Shown in pieces: positions 1-8,113 of a stretch of DNA of 23,647 nucleotides (positions within the stretch are counted from its first letter, which is position 1; each line of letters opens with the position of its first letter). Origin of the DNA: Candidatus Hodarchaeaceae archaeon (GTDB lineage: Archaea > Hadarchaeota > Hadarchaeia > Hadarchaeales > Hadarchaeaceae); NCBI GenBank assembly GCA_030018135.1, contig JASEGJ010000017.1:1-23647 (forward strand). Reading direction: 5' to 3'. The notes beneath the pieces were generated by a model that saw only the letters and a list, made by a program, of their open reading frames with translations, was not told the DNA's origin and did no database searches. A program made the position numbers and the translations under genes.

Positions 1-1
1 T

Positions 2-54
2 TCTGGGACTCCGATGTTTTTAAACTACGGCGTGACTTGTGGGAAATGACTTAA
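2..54. repeat. Left arm of 53-bp terminal inverted repeat
   Basis: These 53 bases are the exact reverse complement of positions 23595-23647 at the other end of the window, and identity stops immediately inside position 54. The arm contains an imperfect 20-bp dyad at 11-30 (CCG..GTTT..AAAC..CGG). The repeat may be the end of a repeated element at which the contig or window was cut, or a real inverted pair flanking the block. Sequence alone does not decide between these. Confidence 0.9.
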
Positions 55-123
55 AGTTTTTGCCGGAAAGGTTGAAGCGAATATAAGATGGCGCGGGATT
101 AATAATCTAGGATGTAGTTCTAA

Positions 124-1154
124 ATTGTTTCGGCATTGGGTTCTGCGCTGGTTTTAAGGCATAATATTACGTAGTTGTTATCGCTCTTGGAGGCTGACGG
201 GGACGGGGGGTGAACAAACCCCAATGAGGTGGTAGGATGAACCCCAAATGCCCAGCCTGTGGAACAGGCTCCTGGAAAAACGGCTTCAGCCGAAGCGGCC
301 GCCGTGTGTATAAGTGTAAGTCTTGTGGCAGAAAGTTCAACGATCGAGCCGGAACGCCGTACTGGCACCTAAAAAAGGAGGAAAGAGATGTTTTGACGGC
401 CTCGCTGTTGTACACAAAATACCCTCTCTCGACCTACCAGGTCGCGGACCTCCTCGAACTCTTCGGGGTCAAGGTCTCCGCTTCCTCGGTTGGGCGATGG
501 CCCCAGCGGTTCGGCCATTTCGCGAAGAAAATCGCCAAGCGCTACAGGGTTAAGTTCTCCAAGATTTGGCACGTAGATGAGAAATTCACGCCCCACAAGC
601 GCGTCCCGTCGGAGCGGTGGAAGCGTGGCAAGCGGAAGTGGGCCTATCAGATAACGGTCCTTGATTCCGAGGGCAACGTTGTTGCCAGCTACCTAGCCCC
701 AGAGCGGAGTACCAAGGCCATCCGCAAGCCCCTGAGGCGGGCGAAGGAGGAAGCGGGTTTCTCGCCCGAGATCGTCGTGAGCGATAAGTACAACGCATAT
801 GATCGAGGGGTAAACGTGCTCGGCAGGCGCACGAGGCACATCCGTACCCATTTCAAGGGGAAGCTGATCCCCTACGGTAAGGGCGTCGTCCTGCTCAGCA
901 ATAACAAAAAAATTGAACGTTACCACTCACAGATAGCGCCGAAGATCCGCTCCATGCGGGGCATCAAGAATCTGGAGGAGGGCGACCGCTTCTTCCAAGT
1001 CCATAACTTCGCGCATAATTTCTCCAAAAAGGGCAGACTGAAGCGAATTCTAGGCCATCTCGGCCTAAAGCCGAACTTAGATGGATTGACGAAATTATTT
1101 TACATCGCCAGGAATTTTTGAACCGAAGCGTGCGGCCCAATCAGGCCGAACAAT
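124..1154 (+). mobile_element. IS6/IS240-like insertion sequence, apparently complete
   Basis: A full-length DDE transposase gene sits between imperfect inverted repeats. The left arm (about 124-155) reads ATTGTTTCGGC, ATTGGG, then TTCTGCGCTGG. The complement of the right arm (about 1121-1154) reads ATTGTTCGGCC, TG, ATTGGG, then CCGCACGCTTCGG. The core resembles the GGTTCTG start usual for IS6-family ends, so the true tips could lie nearer 139 and 1139. I see no convincing target-site duplication. The element is about 1.03 kb with one gene, a normal size for the family. The exact boundaries are uncertain. Confidence 0.65.
237..1121 (+). CDS. IS6/IS240-like DDE transposase
   Basis: This 294-aa protein catalyses DNA strand transfer for the surrounding insertion sequence. 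It begins with a zinc-ribbon-like DNA-binding segment (CPAC at residues 5-8, CKSC at 27-30), followed by a helix-turn-helix region at about 60-90. The RNase H-fold catalytic domain shows D114 (WHVDEKF), D183 (VSDKYNAYD) and E227 (KKIERYHSQ), the expected acidic triad with a downstream RSMRGIK motif. The ATG at 237 is preceded by a GAGGTGG Shine-Dalgarno motif. No frameshift or stop interrupts it, so it could be active. Family assignment rests on the motifs. The spacing between the acidic residues is slightly longer than in canonical IS6 members, so a neighbouring unclassified family is possible. Confidence 0.8.
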   Translation: MNPKCPACGTGSWKNGFSRSGRRVYKCKSCGRKFNDRAGTPYWHLKKEERDVLTASLLYTKYPLSTYQVADLLELFGVKVSASSVGRWPQRFGHFAKKIAKRYRVKFSKIWHVDEKFTPHKRVPSERWKRGKRKWAYQITVLDSEGNVVASYLAPERSTKAIRKPLRRAKEEAGFSPEIVVSDKYNAYDRGVNVLGRRTRHIRTHFKGKLIPYGKGVVLLSNNKKIERYHSQIAPKIRSMRGIKNLEEGDRFFQVHNFAHNFSKKGRLKRILGHLGLKPNLDGLTKLFYIARNF

Positions 1155-1357
1155 AGACAATAGATACCTCCAAAAACATAAAAATTTTGCCTTGTAATTG
1201 CTTCACAACCCAAAACATAACACTCTAATCAATAAAATCATTGGAAGCTGACTTCCCCATCCAGCATCACCGCAATGTACAAATACTTGAACCTCACAAA
1301 GAAGTGTTGAAGGGTTTTAGCATTCGGCGGCCGTCCTCACCGGCGGCTCTACCAAAG

Positions 1358-2440
1358 TTAGGTCGGGAAGGCCGGCTCGCACCGAACCGACTGCCCAGCA
1401 CACAAAGTTTTTACCATGGAGGAGATTTCCAGCCACCAACCCGATTTTAAGTTGAGAAGTGCCGGTAACTGTTCGACGAGCCCAGGCCTTTCCCCCTCGA
1501 TAAAAGGCGCAATGGACTCCAGAACCCATCGCCTCAGGTTCAATTTATCGTACATGAGCTTGCTCCCGGTTTTCTTCGCTACTTCGACGACTTGCTCGAG
1601 GCTTTCCTTGCAATCGTTTACCTCGGGTATTATTGGCCCCAAGAAGAGCCATGTTTCCACGCCGCGTGAGGCGAACTCCTCAAGCACTTGAGTCCGCGCA
1701 TCGGGCCTTGGCGACCTGGGCTCGATTTTGCTCGTCAGATCTTCGTCCATGGTCGTTATCGTCACCCCGACATCGAACTTACCGGGCTCGATCAAATCCA
1801 CATCTCGAAGCACCAAGTTTGATTTCGTTTGAATGGATACGGGAAAATCATGAGCGGACAGGATTTCAAGGCACTTCCTCGTCAGCTGAAGTTTTGATTC
1901 GAGTGGTTGGTAGGGGTCCGTTACCGTGCTCAGCCCGATGGTTCCCTTGGGTTTGCGCTTCAGCTCCTGCGTTAGAACTTCCTGGATGTTTTGTTTGGCT
2001 TTTACAAATTTCCCCCAATTCAGAGCCAGCTGCCTGTCCCTGAAAATTGACCGACTGTAACAATAGATGCAGCCGTGCTCGCAGCCGAGGTAAGGGTTCA
2101 AAGAGTAGCGAAGGCCCGGCAGCCTGCTCTGCGAGAGCGCCGTCCTGCAGGTGATGGGTAAATATTTAATGTTCATAGGGTTTTTATGTAAATAACTCAA
2201 AAGAGATTTTAAATTCGAAATGCGTAGCGAAACTTGCTTTCCATTCAGCACACGGGCCACCTGGTGCCTGCCCCATCCCGTTGTACGCTCCACAGCAGCC
2301 TTTGACCCTGCTTTTTTAAGTGCTTCACATGCTAGTTTTATTAACTTCTCTTGGGCGAGCTTCACATAGAGACCATCGCTAAATTGATGCCAGACCGGAT
2401 TTAACGAAGTTACCGGCTCTTTTGTCATACATCCCCCCAT
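1358..2440 (-). CDS. Radical SAM protein (spore photoproduct lyase-like superfamily) with N-terminal HTH
   Basis: With the ATG at 2440 the protein has 360 aa. That start follows a GGAGGT ribosome-binding motif by four bases, which favours it over the GTG at 2452. The radical SAM core carries CxxxCxxC in the segment YLGCEHGCIYCYSR (about residues 116-130), which would bind a 4Fe-4S cluster and SAM. A SAM-domain strand follows (GTIGLSTVTDPYQPLE), typical of the SplB/Rv2578c-like group. The first ~90 residues form a separate segment resembling an XRE-type helix-turn-helix (SKAAVERTTGWGRHQVARVLNGK). The substrate is unknown, and true spore photoproduct lyase function should not be assumed. It lies downstream of nreA on the same strand, with a 91-bp gap to that gene's stop. 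Confidence 0.75.
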   Translation of the reverse strand: MGGCMTKEPVTSLNPVWHQFSDGLYVKLAQEKLIKLACEALKKAGSKAAVERTTGWGRHQVARVLNGKQVSLRISNLKSLLSYLHKNPMNIKYLPITCRTALSQSRLPGLRYSLNPYLGCEHGCIYCYSRSIFRDRQLALNWGKFVKAKQNIQEVLTQELKRKPKGTIGLSTVTDPYQPLESKLQLTRKCLEILSAHDFPVSIQTKSNLVLRDVDLIEPGKFDVGVTITTMDEDLTSKIEPRSPRPDARTQVLEEFASRGVETWLFLGPIIPEVNDCKESLEQVVEVAKKTGSKLMYDKLNLRRWVLESIAPFIEGERPGLVEQLPALLNLKSGWWLEISSMVKTLCAGQSVRCEPAFPT

Positions 2441-2531
2441 CTTAACCTCCACTTTTGTTAGCCTTAATAGCTAAGCGTCTTTTGGGGAGAGGTCACCGAA
2501 AGTATTCACCCATTGAACCGCGGCCTGAGTT

Positions 2532-3887
2532 TTATAGAAAATGGGAAATCTTTTTCTGAAAGAGAGCTTGTCGTAATATATGGCTGTTTTTAATCCACTC
2601 ATCTAAAGGAACGGTTAATAGGATACTTGCATGTTTTAAGGCATCTTGCAGGTTCTCAAATTTTTGTGGTTCGGTCCTCAGCGCGGCTCTTACCGACTCA
2701 CGAGTAAACCAGACGCCAATGGGTAGGATATAGCCGGGATGAATTTCTCTAAGCGCGAGCGCCGAGGCTTGTTTTTGCTCCTGGTTTAGCCTTTCTGCGA
2801 CTGCCAATCTGCAGGCGTAATAGCATCCGCCGATATCCGGGTAGGTTTTTCGCCCCCAATAGGGCTCGTGATCACCCATAATCGCGGGTTTTCTTGCTGG
2901 CCCGTTAGGGTTCCATGTAGTGCCTGGAAACCAGCATTCAATCCATTCGAAACTCCAACGCTCAGGCATCATAATGATCACAAACCTATTATCGAGGTTT
3001 TTAAATGAGTAAACGCGGTACTCGTCGATGGTGTCGTGCTGCTTTACCCTGTCGATGAGTTCTTGAGATAGGATGCTGTCAACCGCCGTTATGCTCCATC
3101 GCGTAGGCACGAGCTTCCTCCTTTGCTTGACGCCGAACACGCCCAAGCTGAGGGCCCTCTGAAGCCTTGTGACTAGAACCCCCTCATCGTAAAGGTTGGT
3201 GATGGCTTCGGCCGCCTTCAAATCTCGGTCATAATAGGCCTTCTCGATCCTCCGGTCCACGCTTATGTCCGAGACCTTAAATGACTTTAGGGGTGCGGAC
3301 GGCCCAAACGGTTGGGAATCCTCGCTCAAGGTTATAACCTTCCTTGGCATTTTGGTGAGCAGGGCTTCGGCCTCGACCGGCCTTGAGCCCATCGCTAGCT
3401 CCTGAAGCGCGTCGAGGAGCTTTCCCCCCGCCTGTGCGTCGAACACGCTCGTTCGAACCTCTCCCCGAATCAGTGAGAAGCGATAATCTATGATCTCATC
3501 CACGCTCTTCCCGATCCAAAGCTCAGGGGTGTCTAAAATTTCTGTGTCTCCAAAGTATGGGGGCACCATTGGCCCGATGTACACCTTCGGATAGCCCATA
3601 CGCCCGACGAACACGCCCGGAGGGGTGGAACCCTGAACGCGCTCCGAGGTTACTAGGACGCTGGATTTGGCGAGCGATTGAGCCCTCGCCATTATCGGAC
3701 ACCTCAACTTGCCACATAACATCCTTCCTCCCTTGCATAGCAGGCAAAGGGAACTCGAAGGGGTCTCTACCACCTTGATGTCCTCAAATGCCGCAAGTTC
3801 GCCTACGTGCTCCGGAGGTATGACATCCTGGAGCCATCTAACTTGGCCGGCTGGCATTTGGTACCCTGATGAAGGTCTTTTTTCCAT
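2532..3887 (-). CDS. nreA: NreA-type archaeal DNA repair protein with C-terminal PIP-box
   Basis: This 451-aa protein matches the archaeal Nre family, which is implicated in repair of DNA damage together with PCNA. The N-terminal region holds a zinc-binding motif (C48, C51, C58, C63 in the LCLLCKGGRMLCGK-CP segment) characteristic of Nre proteins. A large conserved region follows (for example GRMGYPKVYIGPMVPP and GDHEPYWGRKTYPD). The last eight residues, QKKISHFL (444-451), fit the PCNA-interaction consensus Q-x-x-I-x-x-F-aromatic/hydrophobic. The gene is co-directional with ppsA, starting 60 bp beyond its stop. The ATG has only a weak AGGA motif upstream. The biochemical activity of the family is not fully defined, so 'repair' is established only at family level. 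Confidence 0.85.
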   Translation of the reverse strand: MEKRPSSGYQMPAGQVRWLQDVIPPEHVGELAAFEDIKVVETPSSSLCLLCKGGRMLCGKLRCPIMARAQSLAKSSVLVTSERVQGSTPPGVFVGRMGYPKVYIGPMVPPYFGDTEILDTPELWIGKSVDEIIDYRFSLIRGEVRTSVFDAQAGGKLLDALQELAMGSRPVEAEALLTKMPRKVITLSEDSQPFGPSAPLKSFKVSDISVDRRIEKAYYDRDLKAAEAITNLYDEGVLVTRLQRALSLGVFGVKQRRKLVPTRWSITAVDSILSQELIDRVKQHDTIDEYRVYSFKNLDNRFVIIMMPERWSFEWIECWFPGTTWNPNGPARKPAIMGDHEPYWGRKTYPDIGGCYYACRLAVAERLNQEQKQASALALREIHPGYILPIGVWFTRESVRAALRTEPQKFENLQDALKHASILLTVPLDEWIKNSHILRQALFQKKISHFL

Positions 3888-3947
3888 TCCTAATTAGCTA
3901 CATTGCCGCTGAAAAAATTTGAGCAAAACCTTTGTGCGCAGGGCAAT

Positions 3948-6323
3948 TTAGGTCAATTTCTTCGACCATTGGGGCGCAAAAATCCGCTCGGGCTTGCCTC
4001 CCGCCTTAAGCTTTTCTTCAATCTTCGCGACGAGAAGTCTGGTTTCTACGACCTTGTCCGGATTTACCGAGAGGCTGGTCGCCCCCTCGGCGAGCAGGAA
4101 CTCCACTATCTCAGGATAATTGCTTGGGGCCTGTCCACATATACTCGTCGTAACACCCCGTTCCTTGCAGATCCGAATAACATGGCTCATCGCGCGCAAC
4201 ACCGCTAGGTTTCTTTCATCATAGATCTCCTGTATTGAGGCATCGTCGCGATCTATGCCCAAGATGAGCATCGTCAGGTCGTTCGTGCCGAAGGAGATGC
4301 CGTCTATGCCCTCGTCGATAAACTTGTCGATGAGAAGCACCGTGCTAGGTACCTCGCACATTATCCAGAGCTTGAAGTCGGGCCCGCGTCTCAGCCCCTC
4401 CTCTTCCATGATTCGCCTTGCCTCGCGGAACTCCTGGATCGTACGCACGAATGGTACCATGACCCAGACGTTTTTGAGCCCGTACTCCTCGCGCACCTTT
4501 TTGATCGCTTTACATTCAAGCCTAAAGATATCGGGTTCCTTCACATATCTGAAACATCCGCGATAGCCGATGAGCGGATTGGGCCCGACATGGCCAGCCT
4601 CGCGCTCGTATTTTTCTCCCCCGGGCATGCCCAAGAACTCATCGGGCTTGAAATCGAGGAATCGGTAAACTACTGGGCCGGGGTGGAACGCCTTCGCAAC
4701 TTGCGCTACCCCCCCCGCGAACTGGTCTACCATGAGTTGTTCACCGCCCTCCTCAATCAGCAGGCGCGGGTGCTTGCCTATCCCGAGCATCATGTGCTCA
4801 GCGCGGAGCAGCCCAACGCCGTCAGCGAGGGTCTCGGCATGCACCTTGTCCGCGAGTTCGGGGATGGATAGGTTCACGTAGACCTTACTCTTAGTCCTGG
4901 GGAGTTCCTCGGGCTTGGGGATGCCGACCTCCTTCCTCTTTGTGAGGACCTCCTCCACGAGCCCCTCATAAACATTTCCAACCTCGGCGTCGACGGTATA
5001 CTCATTCCCGGTCTGCATGATTTCGGTCGCATTTCGGGTGCCGACGATGCAGGGGATGCCCATCTCGCGGCTCACTATCGCCGCGTGGCAAGTGAGCCCT
5101 CCGCTATCGGTGACGATGGAAGTCGCGAGCTTCATATACGGGACCCAATCTGGGTTTGTTAGCTCGGTGACCAAGATGTTCCCCTTCTCCATGAGCTTGG
5201 AGGCCTCGGCCGTCGACATGGCCACCTTGGCCTTGCCTGCGCCCACCCCAGGGCTGGCTGCCAATCCTTTCGTCACGACGCGGTGCTCAGCCGCCAACTT
5301 TAAGCCGACCCGTTCACGCGTTCGGGTGCTCCACACGGTTTCGGCTCGCGATTGAACGATGTAAACATTTTGAGGATAAGGCTCGTCACGATCGATGGCA
5401 AATTCAATGTCTTGGGCTCTGCCGTAATGGCGCTCTATTAGCTTTCCGAGTTCGGCGAGCTTTTTGACTTCGTCGTCGGTAAGGCACGGGATATCTCTTC
5501 GCTCCGGCGGGATCTCCGAATGGACAGTTTTTCCCGTTTTGGGATCCCTCACGTATTCGATTTTTTTGGCGGCGATTTGCCTTTCAAGAATTTCAAGCTT
5601 ATTCTTATCAACGATGAATCGATCTGGCGTGACGGATCCGCTCACGACGCTCTCACCAAGCCCCCAGTTCGCTTCGATGATGACTTTGTCTGCTTCGCCA
5701 GTCGCCGGGTGTATTGTGAAGAGAACGCCAGCAGCTTTGGCGTTCACCATTTTCTGCACCGCAACGCTTAGGAGCACGATTTCATGCTTAAATCCCTTCT
5801 CGACTCTATAGAATATCGCCCTGGGCGTAAACAGACTGCCCCAACATTTTCGAACTTTTTCTATCAGCTCTTCGGCCCCCTTCACGTTGAGATAAGTTTC
5901 CTGTTGGCCCGCGAAGCTTGCGTCTGGTAGGTCTTCAGCAGTCGCCGATGACCTAACGGCAACGGAGATGGTTGCCAGCCCAACCCTCTCGCCGAGTTTT
6001 TCATAGGCTTGAGTTATGGCTCGTTTTATGTCTTCTGGCACGGGCGTCGATTCGATAAGTTCTCTAACTTTTTTCGAGGCTTCTTGAAGTTGTGCGGGAT
6101 CTTTTGGGTCCGCCTCCTTTATGGTTTTAAAGATCCGTCCCTCGATTCCGGTTTCCTCGATAAATTTTTTGTAAACTTGAGCAGTAACAGCGAACCCTGG
6201 CGGGACCGGTATGCCGGCGGAAATCATCTCCCCTAAATTCGCGCATTTCCCGCCAACTAAGGGTATATCTTCTTTTCTCAAATCTTCAAACCATATTATG
6301 GTTTTTTCCTCGCTCGTATTCAT
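3948..6323 (-). CDS. ppsA: Phosphoenolpyruvate synthase (pyruvate, water dikinase)
   Basis: This 791-aa enzyme converts pyruvate, ATP and water to PEP, AMP and phosphate, the entry step of gluconeogenesis in the cytoplasm. The N-terminal ATP-grasp domain is clear (GGKCANLGEM near residue 25, VAVRSSATAEDLPDASFAGQ at about 121-140). The swivelling phosphohistidine domain has GGLTCHAAIVSREMG with the phosphorylated His at about 413. The PEP/pyruvate TIM barrel ends with SICGQAPSNYPE, whose Cys at about 729 is catalytic. Length is normal for archaeal PpsA. I chose the ATG at 6323 because a GAGGTG motif lies six bases upstream; an in-frame GTG at 6332 overlaps that motif. The gene is divergent from dph2 across a short AT-rich promoter region. 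Confidence 0.96.
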   Translation of the reverse strand: MNTSEEKTIIWFEDLRKEDIPLVGGKCANLGEMISAGIPVPPGFAVTAQVYKKFIEETGIEGRIFKTIKEADPKDPAQLQEASKKVRELIESTPVPEDIKRAITQAYEKLGERVGLATISVAVRSSATAEDLPDASFAGQQETYLNVKGAEELIEKVRKCWGSLFTPRAIFYRVEKGFKHEIVLLSVAVQKMVNAKAAGVLFTIHPATGEADKVIIEANWGLGESVVSGSVTPDRFIVDKNKLEILERQIAAKKIEYVRDPKTGKTVHSEIPPERRDIPCLTDDEVKKLAELGKLIERHYGRAQDIEFAIDRDEPYPQNVYIVQSRAETVWSTRTRERVGLKLAAEHRVVTKGLAASPGVGAGKAKVAMSTAEASKLMEKGNILVTELTNPDWVPYMKLATSIVTDSGGLTCHAAIVSREMGIPCIVGTRNATEIMQTGNEYTVDAEVGNVYEGLVEEVLTKRKEVGIPKPEELPRTKSKVYVNLSIPELADKVHAETLADGVGLLRAEHMMLGIGKHPRLLIEEGGEQLMVDQFAGGVAQVAKAFHPGPVVYRFLDFKPDEFLGMPGGEKYEREAGHVGPNPLIGYRGCFRYVKEPDIFRLECKAIKKVREEYGLKNVWVMVPFVRTIQEFREARRIMEEEGLRRGPDFKLWIMCEVPSTVLLIDKFIDEGIDGISFGTNDLTMLILGIDRDDASIQEIYDERNLAVLRAMSHVIRICKERGVTTSICGQAPSNYPEIVEFLLAEGATSLSVNPDKVVETRLLVAKIEEKLKAGGKPERIFAPQWSKKLT

Positions 6324-6349
6324 CTTGAACACCTCGTGAGCTTTTAATC

Positions 6350-6380
6350 TTATGAAGATTACAGTACCTCATAAATAAGG
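6350..6380. promoter_or_regulatory. Divergent ppsA/dph2 promoter region with near-palindromic TATA and inverted repeat
   Basis: The AT-rich core CCTCATAAATAAGG (6367-6380) reads almost the same on both strands and supplies a TATA-like box in each direction. The short arms TTATGA (6350-6355) and TCATAA (6369-6374) form an inverted repeat with a 13-base spacer that overlaps this core. Archaeal initiation about 25 bp from the TATA centre would place starts near 6350 for ppsA and near 6400 for dph2. The repeat could be an operator, but it is short and could be chance. Confidence 0.45.
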
Positions 6381-6483
6381 TTTCTCGTTTACCAATTTTT
6401 TTATGGTTGCGGAATCTTATTTGAAAAATGGGCGCTTACCAAGGTGGGCGCATGGGACCTGTAAGACGCTAATTGGTGCGAAA

Positions 6484-7482
6484 ATGTACGATTTTGAGCC
6501 AAAAAGGGTTAAGCAATTTTTCAGGCGGCACGATGTGGGGCGAGTGGCGATCCAGTTGCCCGCCGGCCTAAGAAGATATCTCCCGGAGATCATACCGACA
6601 TATAAAGAATCCGGCGTCGAGACATTGGTCTTAGCTGATAGTTGCTACGGAGGATGTGATGTTGCGGATGTCGTTGCTAGACAACTGGGATGCGATGCCT
6701 TGGTTCATTATGGTCACGCAGATATGGGCCTGCCGACCTGCTTACCAACGCTCTACGTTGAGGCGCGCATGACGGTGAACCCCCTCGAGGCCGTCGAAGG
6801 AGCATTGCCGAAGTTGAGATTCAAGCGGGTGGGATTGGCCACAACAGTGCAGCATATAGGTCACCTCAAGAAAGTGGCCGAGTTTCTGCGCTCTCGCGGC
6901 TTTAGGCCATACATCGGTGAGCCCGGGCAGCGGGCCAAGTACCCAGGACAGATACTCGGATGCGACTCCGGCTGCGTGAGGTCGATCGCGGATCGGGTGG
7001 ATGGTTTCATTTACATTGGGACCGGCAGATTTCACCCCCTCGGCATCGCCCTTTCGACCGGTAAAGACATCGTCATAGCGAACCCGGTTGCGGGGTATTC
7101 CGAGGAACTGCATTGGAATCCTGATGTTTTCTTGAGCCGTCGAAGAGCAATGATATCAAGAGCGGCCGCATGCGAAAAGTTTGCGGTTGTTGTCAGTACC
7201 AAGCTCGGTCAATTGCGTTTCAAGCTAGCAACGATCGTCGCGGACGGCTTCAGAGGTGCGGGCTTGGTTGCCCATGTATTGGCGGTAGATGAGGTGGTGC
7301 CCGAGGGATTGGCGGATTTTGATGTGGACGCTTTTGTATGTGCCGCCTGCCCTCGCATACCCATAGATGAGGCGGATCGCTTTGATAGGCCCATCTTAAC
7401 TCCCTTTGAAGCAATGGTGATGCTCGGCAAGGCTAACTTTGGACCATACAAATTAGATGAGGTGCGCCAAAACGATTTTTGA
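6484..7482 (+). CDS. dph2: Diphthamide biosynthesis radical enzyme Dph2
   Basis: Dph2 transfers the 3-amino-3-carboxypropyl group of SAM to the target histidine of elongation factor 2, the first step of diphthamide formation, using an unusual 4Fe-4S radical SAM mechanism. From the ATG at 6484 the protein has 332 aa, close to characterised archaeal Dph2. The three widely spaced cluster cysteines are visible: C58 (YGGCD), C160 (QILGCDSGC) and C289 (AACPRIPID). The conserved LVHYGHADM and TVQHIGHL segments are also present. An in-frame ATG at 6403 would add 27 residues not seen in homologues I know, but it lies where a leaderless transcript might begin, so it stays an alternative. A GGTGCG motif precedes the chosen start. 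Confidence 0.92.
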   Translation: MYDFEPKRVKQFFRRHDVGRVAIQLPAGLRRYLPEIIPTYKESGVETLVLADSCYGGCDVADVVARQLGCDALVHYGHADMGLPTCLPTLYVEARMTVNPLEAVEGALPKLRFKRVGLATTVQHIGHLKKVAEFLRSRGFRPYIGEPGQRAKYPGQILGCDSGCVRSIADRVDGFIYIGTGRFHPLGIALSTGKDIVIANPVAGYSEELHWNPDVFLSRRRAMISRAAACEKFAVVVSTKLGQLRFKLATIVADGFRGAGLVAHVLAVDEVVPEGLADFDVDAFVCAACPRIPIDEADRFDRPILTPFEAMVMLGKANFGPYKLDEVRQNDF

Positions 7483-7492
7483 GGGTGCAACT

Positions 7493-8113
7493 TTGCGCAA
7501 GAAGCAACTTGAAATAGCCCTTCAAAAGCTTGCCGCCCACCCTAGTCCGAGTGCGGAACTCGAGCAGTACATGACCCCTGGCGATGTGGCGGCCACGCTA
7601 TTGCATATGGCGTACGCACGAGGCGATATCGCGAGAAGGACCATTTGCGATTTGGGTTGCGGCACTGGGCGCTTGGCCATCGGCGCAGCCTTATTGGGGG
7701 CCAAGAAGGTCATCGGGGTTGATATCGACCCAATAGCACTGAAGATAGCCGCGCGAAATGCCCGACGAGTGGGGGCAAACATAACGTGGATAAGATGCGA
7801 TGTCGGTAAATTCGAGTCCTCCGGCATAAATACGGTAATCCAGAATCCTCCTTTTGGCGTGCAGCGCAGGGGCGCGGACATGAAATTTTTACATAGGGCG
7901 CTGAAGCTTGCAGGGGTGGTTTACTCGTTACATAAGGCGACACCGAGAAACCGCGCATTTATAGCCAAGCGCGCGAAAGAGTTGGATGTAAAAATAACGG
8001 ATAGGCTCGAGCTCGACTTCCGCATCCCGCGGCAGTTCGAGTTTCACACCCGTGATACGTATAAGTTTAAAGTTGACCTCTACCGAATTGAGAGGGGGGA
8101 CAAAAATGGATGA
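7493..8113 (+). CDS. METTL5-like rRNA adenine N6-methyltransferase
   Basis: A class I SAM-dependent methyltransferase of 206 aa. It starts at a TTG (7493) that follows a strong GAGGGTG motif by five bases. That start gives the family's usual N-terminus (RKKQLEIAL, then LEQYMTPG). An in-frame ATG at 7457 lies inside dph2 and is less likely. SAM-binding motif I is DLGCGTG (53-59), with an acidic VDIDP at the end of strand 2. The catalytic motif IV is NPPFG (118-122), as in METTL5 and other N6-adenine methylases. Human METTL5 methylates 18S rRNA; archaeal members are presumed to act on 16S rRNA, which is inference here. The stop overlaps the csl4 start by eight bases. Confidence 0.85.
   Translation: MRKKQLEIALQKLAAHPSPSAELEQYMTPGDVAATLLHMAYARGDIARRTICDLGCGTGRLAIGAALLGAKKVIGVDIDPIALKIAARNARRVGANITWIRCDVGKFESSGINTVIQNPPFGVQRRGADMKFLHRALKLAGVVYSLHKATPRNRAFIAKRAKELDVKITDRLELDFRIPRQFEFHTRDTYKFKVDLYRIERGDKNG

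Noticed and set aside
1-54. Terminal repeat as a CRISPR repeat
   Set aside because: At 53 bp it is longer than usual CRISPR repeats, occurs once per end in inverted orientation, has no spacers and no cas genes nearby.
1358-2440. Radical SAM gene as a genuine spore photoproduct lyase
   Set aside because: Only the superfamily signature is visible; the organism is archaeal and spore DNA repair is not expected.
4590-4871. Plus-strand open frames inside ppsA (also at 5017-5355 and 5464-5811)
   Set aside because: They lie antisense to a full-length, motif-complete ppsA and have no recognisable features of their own.
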